A DNA stretch of 11,294 nucleotides from positions 1 through 11,294 of the forward strand of contig DAOVNC010000073.1 in NCBI GenBank assembly GCA_030630445.1, read 5' to 3'. The DNA comes from Kiritimatiellales bacterium (GTDB lineage: Bacteria; Verrucomicrobiota; Kiritimatiellia; Kiritimatiellales; Pontiellaceae). Shown in pieces: positions 1 to 5,897 of the stretch; position 1 is the stretch's first letter, and the number at the start of each line of letters is the position of its first letter. Below the pieces are notes generated by a model. It did no database searches. It worked only from the letters and a program-made list of their open reading frames with translations, and was not told where the DNA came from. The position numbers were made by a program, and so were the translations under genes.

Positions 1-766
1 GCAGCTTGTGATCGAGGACTTGGAGTTCGCCGGTGAACTCGTTGATCTTCTGCGCATATTCCGTCAGCTTTTCGCGGGTCACGTAGATGTCCATTCCGCG
101 CACTTCTTCAGCAAGATCCTTGTAGCGCTTGGCCTTGCCCGCCTGCCGCTGGAGCGAAATAATCTGCCGCTTGACTTCGCGAATGACGTCGGCGAGGCGC
201 AGCAGGTTGGCTTCGGTGTGTTCGAGTTTGCGCAGGGCCTCCTTTTTGTCGGCCTTGTATTTGGTGATGCCGCTGGCCTCCTCGAAGACGTTGCGGCGGT
301 CTTCCGGGCGCGAGCTGAGAATTTGGTCGATCTTTCCTTGTTCGAGGATGGAGTAGGAGTCGGTGCCGATGCCGGTATCCATGAACAACCGTTGGATATC
401 CTTGAGGCGGCAGGCCTTGCGGTTGAGGAAATAGCCGCTTTCGCCGGAGCGGAAGACGCGGCGGGCGATGCAGACTTCGTCGTATTCCACGCCGAGGGCT
501 CCGTTGCAGTCGGCGAGCGTGATACTCACCTCGGCCATTCCGAGGGGTTTCTGCGAGGCGGTTCCGTTGAAGATAACGTCCTCCATCTTGGCGCCGCGCA
601 GCGCGCGGGCGCGCTGTTCGCCGAGCACCCAGCGCACGGCGTCGGAAACATTGCTTTTCCCGCAGCCGTTCGGTCCCACGATCGCCGTCATTCCCGGCTC
701 GAATTCGAGCTTGGTTTTGTTTGCGAAGCTTTTAAATCCTATAATTTCCAAACTTTTAAGGTACAC
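1..766 (-). CDS. smc: Chromosome segregation ATPase SMC, N-terminal part (runs off left edge)
   Basis: SMC ATPases compact and organise the chromosome, normally with ScpA and ScpB, acting on DNA in the cytoplasm. The 255 visible codons match the SMC head: the start YLKSLEIIGFKSF, Walker A GPNGCGKS at residues 31-38, RWVLGEQ at 46-51, and the Q-loop region SYSILEQGKID (Q143). From about residue 170 the sequence becomes charged and heptad-like, which fits the beginning of the first coiled coil. The hinge, second coil and Walker B/signature half lie beyond the window. The start is GTG at 764-766; it is preceded by GAGGAG (775-780) at 8-nt spacing, and the family N-terminus begins exactly there. 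The gene diverges from infA. The long plus-strand reading frame over this region is an antisense shadow. Confidence 0.96.
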   Translation of the reverse strand, partial: MYLKSLEIIGFKSFANKTKLEFEPGMTAIVGPNGCGKSNVSDAVRWVLGEQRARALRGAKMEDVIFNGTASQKPLGMAEVSITLADCNGALGVEYDEVCIARRVFRSGESGYFLNRKACRLKDIQRLFMDTGIGTDSYSILEQGKIDQILSSRPEDRRNVFEEASGITKYKADKKEALRKLEHTEANLLRLADVIREVKRQIISLQRQAGKAKRYKDLAEEVRGMDIYVTREKLTEYAQKINEFTGELQVLDHKL

Positions 767-774
767 GGGTGAAA

Positions 775-780
775 CTCCTC
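775..780 (-). promoter_or_regulatory. Shine-Dalgarno that fixes the GTG start of smc
   Basis: On the minus strand GAGGAG lies 8 nt before the GTG at 764-766. No ATG in frame nearby gives the conserved SMC N-terminus, so this site supports the non-ATG start. Confidence 0.75.
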
Positions 781-871
781 CAAAAAAAGATCACGCAACC
801 TACCACAAAATCCAGTGGTTATAAAAACGGTTTCTCCGGGGAGTTGACTCAAATATGGCTCAACGCGTGGC

Positions 872-899
872 TTGCAAAGCCCCGTATTCCGTGTAGCAT
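872..899 (+). promoter_or_regulatory. Candidate sigma-70-type promoter for infA
   Basis: TTGCAA (872-877) and TAGCAT (894-899) are separated by 16 bp; each matches four of six consensus bases. Transcription would start about 25 nt before the infA start codon. This is a by-eye match and weak; another -35-like TTGACT lies at 844-849 without a convincing -10 partner. Confidence 0.3.
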
Positions 900-930
900 C
901 CTCTCTTTGTAATTTTTAGAAGGAGAATCT

Positions 931-1152
931 ATGGCTAAAGAGGAAGCAATCGAGGCGGAAGGCGTAGTGAAAAAAGTACTGCCGGCCACCATGTACCGCG
1001 TTGAGTTGGAGAACGGGCACGAAATCCTGGCCCATATTTCGGGTAAGATGCGCAAGCACTTTATTCGCATCGCCGTCGGCGACAAGGTCACCGTTGCAAT
1101 CTCCCCCTACGACCTGGAAAAAGGGCGCATTACCTTCCGCCACCGGAATTAG
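931..1152 (+). CDS. infA: Translation initiation factor IF-1
   Basis: IF-1 is a small OB-fold protein that binds the 30S A site and helps IF-2 and IF-3 select the initiator tRNA and start codon. The product is 73 residues, against 72 in E. coli. It carries the family sequence throughout: MYRVELENGHEILAHISGKM at residues 21-40, then R41-KHF and IRIAVGDKVTVAISPYDL with the ending GRITFRHRN. The start has a strong ribosome site, AAGGAG at 920-925, 5 nt before the ATG. A transporter gene begins only 6 nt after the stop, so the two are probably cotranscribed. That partner is unusual, as infA more often sits with ribosomal protein genes. Confidence 0.98.
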   Translation: MAKEEAIEAEGVVKKVLPATMYRVELENGHEILAHISGKMRKHFIRIAVGDKVTVAISPYDLEKGRITFRHRN

Positions 1153-1158
1153 CGACCC

Positions 1159-2697
1159 ATGGCGAAGCGGAGTCTGTGGGGTAGCAAGGCCGGGTTCCTG
1201 TTGGCCGCCATTGGATCGGCGGTCGGACTCGGCAACATCTGGCGCTTTGGCTACATGGCCTACGAAAACGGCGGCGGTGCATTTCTGGTTCCCTACGCCG
1301 CGGCCTTGGTGTTGGCCGGCATTCCGCTGATGATTCTGGAGTATACCCTTGGTCATCGCGAAAAAGCCTCTTCTCCGTTGGCTTTCGCCCGCATCGACCG
1401 CAGGTGGGAAACCATTGGTTGGTGGATGCCGACCGTCGCTTTTTTCGGCATTACCCTTTTCTACGCCGTCGTCATTGGCTGGTGCATGAACTATTTCGTG
1501 TTCTCGTTCAACCAGGCGTGGGGTTCCGATACCGGCGCGTTTTTTATGGAAACCTTCCTGCAGGCGTCGGATTCGCCATTCGACCTAGGCGGTATCCGCT
1601 GGCCCATCCTTGGCGGAACCATATTGACGTGGGGGATCAGCTGGACCATCTGCTACCGCGAAGTCAACCATGGCATTGAAAAGGCAAGCATGGTTTTTAT
1701 GCCGTTGCTGTTTGTCCTTACGCTGGTTCTAGTGGGATGGTCGCTACAGTTGGAAGGCGCGTGGGAGGCGATCAAGACGCACTACCTCTCCGCAGAATGG
1801 GGAAAGATCAATCCGTTTACGGCAAGCGGAAGCAAGGTGTGGGTCGCGGCCTTTGGCCAGATCTTTTTCACGCTCTCGCTCGGCTTCGGCATCATGATCA
1901 CCTATGCCAGCTACCTACCGAAAAAGACCGACATTGTCGGCAACGCGCTTATCACCTCCGTACTCAACTGCCTCTACTCCTTTCTGACCGGCTTTGCCGT
2001 GTTCGGCACGATCGGCTTCATGGCGGCGTCCAAGGGAGTGCCTTTCGCGGAGGCGATCAAGAGCGGTCCGGGGTTGGCATTTGTCGTCTATCCCGAGGCG
2101 ATCAACCAGCTTCCTTCCGGGCAAACCATCTTTGGCCTGCTCTTCTTTTTGGTGCTGATCATGGCCGGGCTTTCCTCTGCCATCTCGCTCATCGAGGCCT
2201 TTTGTTGCTCGCTCATCGACAAGTTTAGCTTTAGCCGCAAGAAGACTGTAACCGTCGTTTGCTTGATCGGGTGCCTCGGCAGCGTGATTTTCACCACCCG
2301 TGCCGGGTTATGGATTCTCGACATCGTCGACCACTTCGTGAACAACTATGGCCTAGTCACCGGCGGCATCGTCGAATGCCTGCTGGTGGGTTGGGTGCTC
2401 AAGGCCGCCGTTGCCCGCCGCCATGTGGATGGCGCGGGCGGGGTCAAGCTTCCGAAGCTCTGGGAGGTGTTGATCAAATTCGTCACGCCCTCCATTCTCA
2501 TCATTGTGATCGGCTTCGCGCTCTACAGCGAATTTTCCGGAAACTATGGCGACTATTCCACCAAGGCGTTGCTGTGTTTGGGGGTGGGCTGGTTGGTCGC
2601 CGCATTCATCATCTCCATCGTCCTAATGCGCTACCCGTGGAGCGGTGCCAAGCTCGCCCACGAGCACGAGCCCGAGGAAGACCACCTTTTAGTGTAG
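1159..2697 (+). CDS. Sodium-dependent transporter, neurotransmitter:sodium symporter (NSS/SNF) family
   Basis: Proteins of this family (LeuT type) use the inward sodium gradient to import amino acids or related small solutes across the inner membrane. The 512-residue product shows the family's TM1 motif AIGSAVGLGNIWRF (residues 17-30), followed by ENGGGAFLVPY (36-46), the TM6 region LSLGFGIMITYASY (239-252), and the TM8 sodium-site segment AGLSSAISLIEA (336-347; S339 and S340 are the expected Na2 ligands). About twelve hydrophobic segments span the protein, and the tail HEHEPEEDH is hydrophilic and acidic. The TM1 Pro of many relatives (RFPY) is Gly here (RFGY, G31). The start lies 6 nt after infA with no clear Shine-Dalgarno, suggesting translational coupling. 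The substrate cannot be told from sequence. Confidence 0.93.
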   Translation: MAKRSLWGSKAGFLLAAIGSAVGLGNIWRFGYMAYENGGGAFLVPYAAALVLAGIPLMILEYTLGHREKASSPLAFARIDRRWETIGWWMPTVAFFGITLFYAVVIGWCMNYFVFSFNQAWGSDTGAFFMETFLQASDSPFDLGGIRWPILGGTILTWGISWTICYREVNHGIEKASMVFMPLLFVLTLVLVGWSLQLEGAWEAIKTHYLSAEWGKINPFTASGSKVWVAAFGQIFFTLSLGFGIMITYASYLPKKTDIVGNALITSVLNCLYSFLTGFAVFGTIGFMAASKGVPFAEAIKSGPGLAFVVYPEAINQLPSGQTIFGLLFFLVLIMAGLSSAISLIEAFCCSLIDKFSFSRKKTVTVVCLIGCLGSVIFTTRAGLWILDIVDHFVNNYGLVTGGIVECLLVGWVLKAAVARRHVDGAGGVKLPKLWEVLIKFVTPSILIIVIGFALYSEFSGNYGDYSTKALLCLGVGWLVAAFIISIVLMRYPWSGAKLAHEHEPEEDHLLV

Positions 2698-2735
2698 AAC
2701 GAGCGTCTCGCTCGTTCAGGCAAGCGAGACGCTTG
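2698..2735. repeat. Tandem 3-nt-loop hairpins between convergent genes
   Basis: Directly after the transporter stop codon comes AACGAGCG-TCT-CGCTCGTT (2698-2716), a perfect 8-bp stem. After 4 nt comes CAAGCG-AGA-CGCTTG (2721-2735), a perfect 6-bp stem. The loops TCT and AGA are complementary, and GCGTCTCGCT (2703-2712) can instead pair with AGCGAGACGC (2723-2732) to form one longer hairpin. The block fills the gap to purN and ends 2 nt before the purN stop codon (read on the other strand). It may end transcription from both sides, but no T-tract follows on either strand, so it looks more like a dispersed palindromic repeat. Confidence 0.8.
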
Positions 2736-2737
2736 CG

Positions 2738-3322
2738 CTACTTTACCTTACGCCCCTCTGCGATCCATTGCAGGGCTTCGGGGTAGGCCTCGTGCTCTTG
2801 CTCATGGATTTTGGTCATGAGCGAGTTAAGCGTGTCGGCGTCTTCAATTGCGACGCATCTTTGGTTAATGATTGCGCCGGTATCGACACCCGCATCGACA
2901 AAGTGGACGGTGCACCCAGTAAACTTGACGCCATAGTCGTATGCTTGCTTGCCGCTATCGAGTCCGGGAAAGCTGGGAAGGAGGGAGGGATGGATGTTGA
3001 CGATGCGCCCGGCGTATGCGTTGAGCAGGCCATTCTTCACAATCCGCATGAATCCCGCCAGCGCGATAAAGTCCACGCCGTGCGCTTTCAATATTTGGAG
3101 CACTTTCTCTTCGGCCTCGCCATCGAGCTTGGTTTTGAACGGGGCGCAGTCGAAATGGATTGCCGGAATGTTGTGCTTCCGTGCGCGCTTAAGGATGAAT
3201 GCATCCTCCACGTCCGACAGCACGCATTTGATCTCCGCATCCAGCGTTCCCGCCTCTACGGCATCGATAATCGCCTGGCAGTTCGTTCCCGATCCCGATC
3301 CAAAAATAGCCAGCTTCAACAT
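2738..3322 (-). CDS. purN: Phosphoribosylglycinamide formyltransferase (GAR transformylase)
   Basis: PurN transfers the formyl group of 10-formyltetrahydrofolate to GAR, the third step of de novo purine synthesis, in the cytoplasm. The product has 194 residues, slightly shorter than the E. coli enzyme (212). The N-terminal phosphate-binding loop is GSGSGTN (8-14). The catalytic triad of the family is present as N109 and H111 (in NIHPSLLPSFPG) and D147 (in VDAGVDTGAI). The ATG at 3320-3322 has AAGGAG (3330-3335, minus strand) 7 nt upstream. The gene diverges from dut and converges on the transporter; its TAG stop (2738-2740) directly abuts the hairpin repeat. No purM lies in the window. Confidence 0.96.
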   Translation of the reverse strand: MLKLAIFGSGSGTNCQAIIDAVEAGTLDAEIKCVLSDVEDAFILKRARKHNIPAIHFDCAPFKTKLDGEAEEKVLQILKAHGVDFIALAGFMRIVKNGLLNAYAGRIVNIHPSLLPSFPGLDSGKQAYDYGVKFTGCTVHFVDAGVDTGAIINQRCVAIEDADTLNSLMTKIHEQEHEAYPEALQWIAEGRKVK

Positions 3323-3333
3323 GAACCTACTCC

Positions 3334-3362
3334 TTGTTGTTTGAAGTCTTGGAAGCTACTAT
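3334..3362 (+). promoter_or_regulatory. Candidate promoter for dut in the purN/dut divergent gap
   Basis: TTGTTG (3334-3339) and TACTAT (3357-3362) are 17 bp apart in the 78-nt divergent intergenic region. The boxes match only three and four of six consensus bases, and the -35 overlaps the complement of the purN ribosome site. A purN promoter must also lie in this gap, but I could not pick one out. Confidence 0.25.
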
Positions 3363-3400
3363 GACGCGGATTTTTTAACAACCAAAGATAGGGAAATACA

Positions 3401-3838
3401 ATGCATCTAAAAATCAAACCGCTCAACGACGCCGCACGCGAAACCTATTCCGATCACGGACACTTCCACGAAGGCGATGCCGGGCTCGACCTCTACGTAC
3501 TCGAAGATACCACCATCGAACCCGGCGAAACCAAAGCCATTAAGCTCGGTATTGCCTGCGAGCCGGAGGATGGCCGCGCCTATTTCCTCATCCCTCGTTC
3601 CAGTATTTCCAAAACCCCGCTGCGCATGGCCAACTCTATCGGCTTGATCGACGGCGGCTATCGCGGTGAGCTCATGGCCATGTGCGACAACATCAAGGGT
3701 TTCACCTTCACCGCCGAAAAAGGACAGCGCCTCTTCCAGGTTGTCGCCTGCGACTGCACCCCGATCTACTACGAAATGGTTGACGAATTGAGCGAGACAA
3801 CGCGTGGGGCAGGGGGATTTGGTTCCACGGGGAAATAG
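3401..3838 (+). CDS. dut: Deoxyuridine 5'-triphosphate nucleotidohydrolase (dUTPase)
   Basis: dUTPase hydrolyses dUTP to dUMP and pyrophosphate, keeping uracil out of DNA and supplying dUMP for thymidylate synthesis. The 145-residue product has all five motifs of the trimeric family in order: motif 1 DAGLDL (26-31), motif 2 PRSSIS (65-70), motif 3 GLIDGGYRGEL (80-90, with D83 and Y87), motif 4 KGQRLFQVV (107-115) and the flexible C-terminal motif 5 RGAGGFGSTGK (135-145). Length is normal for the family. AGGGA (3390-3394) lies 6 nt before the ATG. The gene diverges from purN and is followed by a repeat-based hairpin before radC, so it may be its own transcription unit. Confidence 0.96.
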   Translation: MHLKIKPLNDAARETYSDHGHFHEGDAGLDLYVLEDTTIEPGETKAIKLGIACEPEDGRAYFLIPRSSISKTPLRMANSIGLIDGGYRGELMAMCDNIKGFTFTAEKGQRLFQVVACDCTPIYYEMVDELSETTRGAGGFGSTGK

Positions 3839-3842
3839 GAGT

Positions 3843-3905
3843 GTAACGAGTAATTCGTAATGCGTAAGGAACGCTAGTTACGAATTACTCGTTACTCATT
3901 ACATC
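3843..3905. repeat. Mirrored heptad-repeat palindrome between dut and radC
   Basis: An 18-bp perfect inverted repeat, GTAACGAGTAATTCGTAA (3843-3860) and its complement (3878-3895), encloses a 17-nt loop that itself can pair GCGT (3862-3865) with ACGC (3871-3874). The block is built of 7-nt units: four GTAANNN units (3843-3870), one spacer unit (3871-3877), then four TTACNNN units (3878-3905). It begins 4 nt after the dut stop and ends 2 nt before the radC start. Heptad repeats of this look occur between genes in several phyla; as RNA it would form a strong hairpin. No T-tract follows. Confidence 0.85.
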
Positions 3906-3907
3906 CA

Positions 3908-4669
3908 ATGTCTGAAAAAAACGAACAACCCGAATACGCCATCAAACCGACCGCCTTGCGTATTTGCGACATGCCGGCGCAGCTGCGGCCGCGCGAGGAG
4001 TTCGAGCGGGTCGGGGCAGAGAATGTTTCCGATGCCGTTTTGCTGGCGTTGATTCTTCGCACAGGCACACAGAAAGTGAATGTGGTCGCTCTGGCGCAGA
4101 TTCTTCTCTCCAAATATGGATCTTTGACGGCTCTTGCGAAGGTGTCAGCCAAGGAGTTGGCCAAGGACAAGGAACTTCCAGGCATTGGAATCGTCAAGGC
4201 GCAGATGATCAAGGCGGCAATGGAGCTGGCGCAACGGCTGACGCGGGAAAGCGTTGGTGAAAGCCCTATCGTTATCACGCCCGAGCAAGCTGCCGCCGTG
4301 TTGCGCGAACGCGCGCGGATTTTGCAGCATGAAGTCTTCTGGGCGCTGATGCTCGACACCAAGAACCGGCTGATCGGCGAGCCCAAGCAAATTAGCCAAG
4401 GCACGCTGAACAGTAGTCTCGTTCATCCACGCGAATTGTTTAAAAAGGCGGTCGAGCATTCCTGCGCGGCGATGATCCTTGCGCACAACCACCCGTCCGG
4501 CGACCCGACCCCGTCGTCGGAGGACATCAAGATTACGAAGCAGTTGATTAGTGCGGGCGAGGTAATGGGTATCCGGGTGCTCGACCACATCGTTATCGGC
4601 CACCGCAGGCATAACTCCAACACCGACTTCCTAAGCCTGCGCGAAGCCGGGTTGGTTAATTTTGGATAA
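3908..4669 (+). CDS. radC: RadC family JAMM/MPN-domain protein
   Basis: RadC proteins combine an N-terminal helix-hairpin-helix-like DNA-binding part with a C-terminal JAMM metal-binding domain. The old link to DNA repair is unproven and the true role is unclear. The 253-residue product, slightly longer than usual, shows the opening RICDMPAQLRPREEFERVG (18-36), the HhH-like stretch LPGIGIVKAQMIKAA (90-104), a candidate JAMM glutamate E142, and the zinc site HNHPSGDPTPSSED (H193, H195, D206). All expected metal ligands are present. No Shine-Dalgarno is seen before the ATG at 3908; the heptad palindrome takes up that space. larC follows after 37 nt. Confidence 0.94.
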   Translation: MSEKNEQPEYAIKPTALRICDMPAQLRPREEFERVGAENVSDAVLLALILRTGTQKVNVVALAQILLSKYGSLTALAKVSAKELAKDKELPGIGIVKAQMIKAAMELAQRLTRESVGESPIVITPEQAAAVLRERARILQHEVFWALMLDTKNRLIGEPKQISQGTLNSSLVHPRELFKKAVEHSCAAMILAHNHPSGDPTPSSEDIKITKQLISAGEVMGIRVLDHIVIGHRRHNSNTDFLSLREAGLVNFG

Positions 4670-4677
4670 TTCGTACC

Positions 4678-4694
4678 GCAGGCGGCTCGCCTGC
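4678..4694. repeat. Short palindromic hairpin between radC and larC
   Basis: GCAGGCG-GCT-CGCCTGC is a perfect 7-bp GC-rich stem with a 3-nt loop. It starts 8 nt after the radC stop and ends 3 nt before the GGAG ribosome site of larC. Its layout (perfect stem, trinucleotide loop, just after a stop codon) resembles the hairpins at 2698-2735 and 10193-10211. It could affect larC translation or transcript processing. No T-tract follows. Confidence 0.75.
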
Positions 4695-4697
4695 TCT

Positions 4698-4701
4698 GGA
4701 G
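4698..4701 (+). promoter_or_regulatory. Shine-Dalgarno that decides the larC start
   Basis: GGAG sits 5 nt before the ATG at 4707, where the conserved LarC N-terminus begins. An in-frame ATG at 4662 would overlap radC and add 15 residues encoded largely by the hairpin repeat; that start is not favoured. Confidence 0.7.
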
Positions 4702-4706
4702 CAAGC

Positions 4707-5897
4707 ATGAGCAAACAAACACTTCATTTTGAAAGCATTGGCGGGGCGAGCGGGGATATGATTCTCGGCACACTGGTTGGACTCGGCGTTTCGGTCGATG
4801 AGCTGAACGAGGAACTAAAATCGCTCAACGTCGACCCGTTCGAGATTGTGATCGACAAGGTGGTGGAGCAGGGGATGAGCGGGGTGCGCGCAACCGTTAA
4901 GGTCGAGGAACCGCATCACCATCACGACCAGGGACATCATCATGGTCGCCACTTGAGCACGATCCTCAAACTGATTGACGAGAGTGGGCTTCCCGCTGCT
5001 GTAAAGGAATCCGCGGCGTTGATGTTCCAGCGCATTGGCAAGGCCGAGGCTGCCATTCATGGAATCGATATCGAGAAGATCCATTTCCACGAAGTCGGGG
5101 CGATGGATTCGATTGTCGACATTGTGGGGTGCTGCCTTGCACTGCACAAACTGGGCGTGGATGGCGTTTCGATCCGCAACCTGCCGCAGGGCCACGGAAC
5201 GCTCGAATGCGCCCATGGAACCTATCCCAATCCCGCGCCGGCCACGCTCCGCTTGCTTGAAGGATTCCCGGTGGTGGAGGTGGACGAGCCGTTTGAGCTG
5301 GTGACACCGACGGGTGCCGCGCTACTTTCAACTTGGCGAACAGCGGAAGTTCCGGCTTCGGGGAGCCAAGCCGTTAAGACGACCTACAGTTTTGGGCATC
5401 GCACGCTCAATCATCGGCCAAATTTATTGCGGGCAACGCTCTATGAAATAGCTAAAGATACGACGGTGGACGAATGCCTCGTGCTGGAGTGCAATCTCGA
5501 CGACATCACGCCTGAACTCGTTGGATGCCTGTTCGATCACTTGCTCGAAGCGGGCGCGCTCGATGTTTTCACGACGCCGGTGTTTATGAAAAAACAACGG
5601 CAAGGTATTTTTCTGACGGTGCTTTGCATTCCCGCCGATCGCGAGAGGATGCTCGACCTCGTTTTCCGCGAATCCACCACCTTTGGAATTCGCGAGCGCT
5701 TGTCCAAACGCACCGTGCTGGAGCGTAGTTTCAAAGTAGTGGAGACCCCTTTTGGCGAAGTGCGGGTCAAAATTGGAAATCGCAATGGTGAGGTACTGAC
5801 GGCTTCACCCGAAATCGAGGACTGCCGCAAGTTGGCAAAAGAAAACGGCGTCGCGGTCAGGAGGATCTATGAGGCCGCAATTAAAGGGGTTGAATGA
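4707..5897 (+). CDS. larC: LarC: nickel insertion for the nickel-pincer nucleotide cofactor
   Basis: LarC (DUF111 family) inserts nickel into the bis-thiocarboxylated pyridinium mononucleotide, the last step in making the nickel-pincer cofactor of lactate racemase and related LarA enzymes. The 396-residue product shows ESIGGASGDMILG (9-21), a histidine-rich stretch EEPHHHHDQGHHHGRH (67-82) likely involved in metal handling, FHEVGAMDSIVDIVG (127-141), LPQGHGTLECAHGTYPNPAP (159-178), LVTPTGAALL (198-207), and the C-terminal-domain motifs LECNLDDITPELVG (260-273) and VFMKKQRQG (292-300). It is one unbroken frame, unlike lactobacillal larC, which is split and needs a ribosomal frameshift. larB, larE and larA are not in the window. 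The stop overlaps the next gene's start (ATGA). Confidence 0.92.
   Translation: MSKQTLHFESIGGASGDMILGTLVGLGVSVDELNEELKSLNVDPFEIVIDKVVEQGMSGVRATVKVEEPHHHHDQGHHHGRHLSTILKLIDESGLPAAVKESAALMFQRIGKAEAAIHGIDIEKIHFHEVGAMDSIVDIVGCCLALHKLGVDGVSIRNLPQGHGTLECAHGTYPNPAPATLRLLEGFPVVEVDEPFELVTPTGAALLSTWRTAEVPASGSQAVKTTYSFGHRTLNHRPNLLRATLYEIAKDTTVDECLVLECNLDDITPELVGCLFDHLLEAGALDVFTTPVFMKKQRQGIFLTVLCIPADRERMLDLVFRESTTFGIRERLSKRTVLERSFKVVETPFGEVRVKIGNRNGEVLTASPEIEDCRKLAKENGVAVRRIYEAAIKGVE

Larger units (their letters stand above)
767..930. other. Divergent smc/infA intergenic region
   Basis: This 164-nt gap must hold the promoters of both smc (leftward) and infA (rightward). Visible items are a small inverted repeat ACCAC/GTGGT (802-806 and 815-819), a GGCTT-GCA-AAGCC hairpin (869-881), a possible leftward -10 box TATAAC (818-823, minus strand) and the infA signals listed separately. 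No small open reading frame with a good ribosome binding site was seen. Confidence 0.5.

Noticed and set aside
8..772. A 254-codon plus-strand open frame
   Set aside because: It is antisense to smc, whose minus-strand product shows Walker A and Q-loop motifs; the plus-strand product resembles no family and has no ribosome site.
2698..2735. Classical rho-independent terminator
   Set aside because: The stems are good but no T-tract follows on either strand, so it was called a repeat with only possible terminator function.
2738..3364. Plus-strand frames opposite purN
   Set aside because: The minus-strand product carries the full PurN motif set; the plus-strand frames match nothing.
3843..3905. 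CRISPR-like array
   Set aside because: The 7-nt units are contiguous and mirrored, with no 25-40 nt repeats or unique spacers and no cas genes nearby.
4662..4706. N-terminal extension of LarC by 15 residues
   Set aside because: It overlaps the radC end and translates the hairpin repeat; the GGAG site and the conserved LarC start support 4707.
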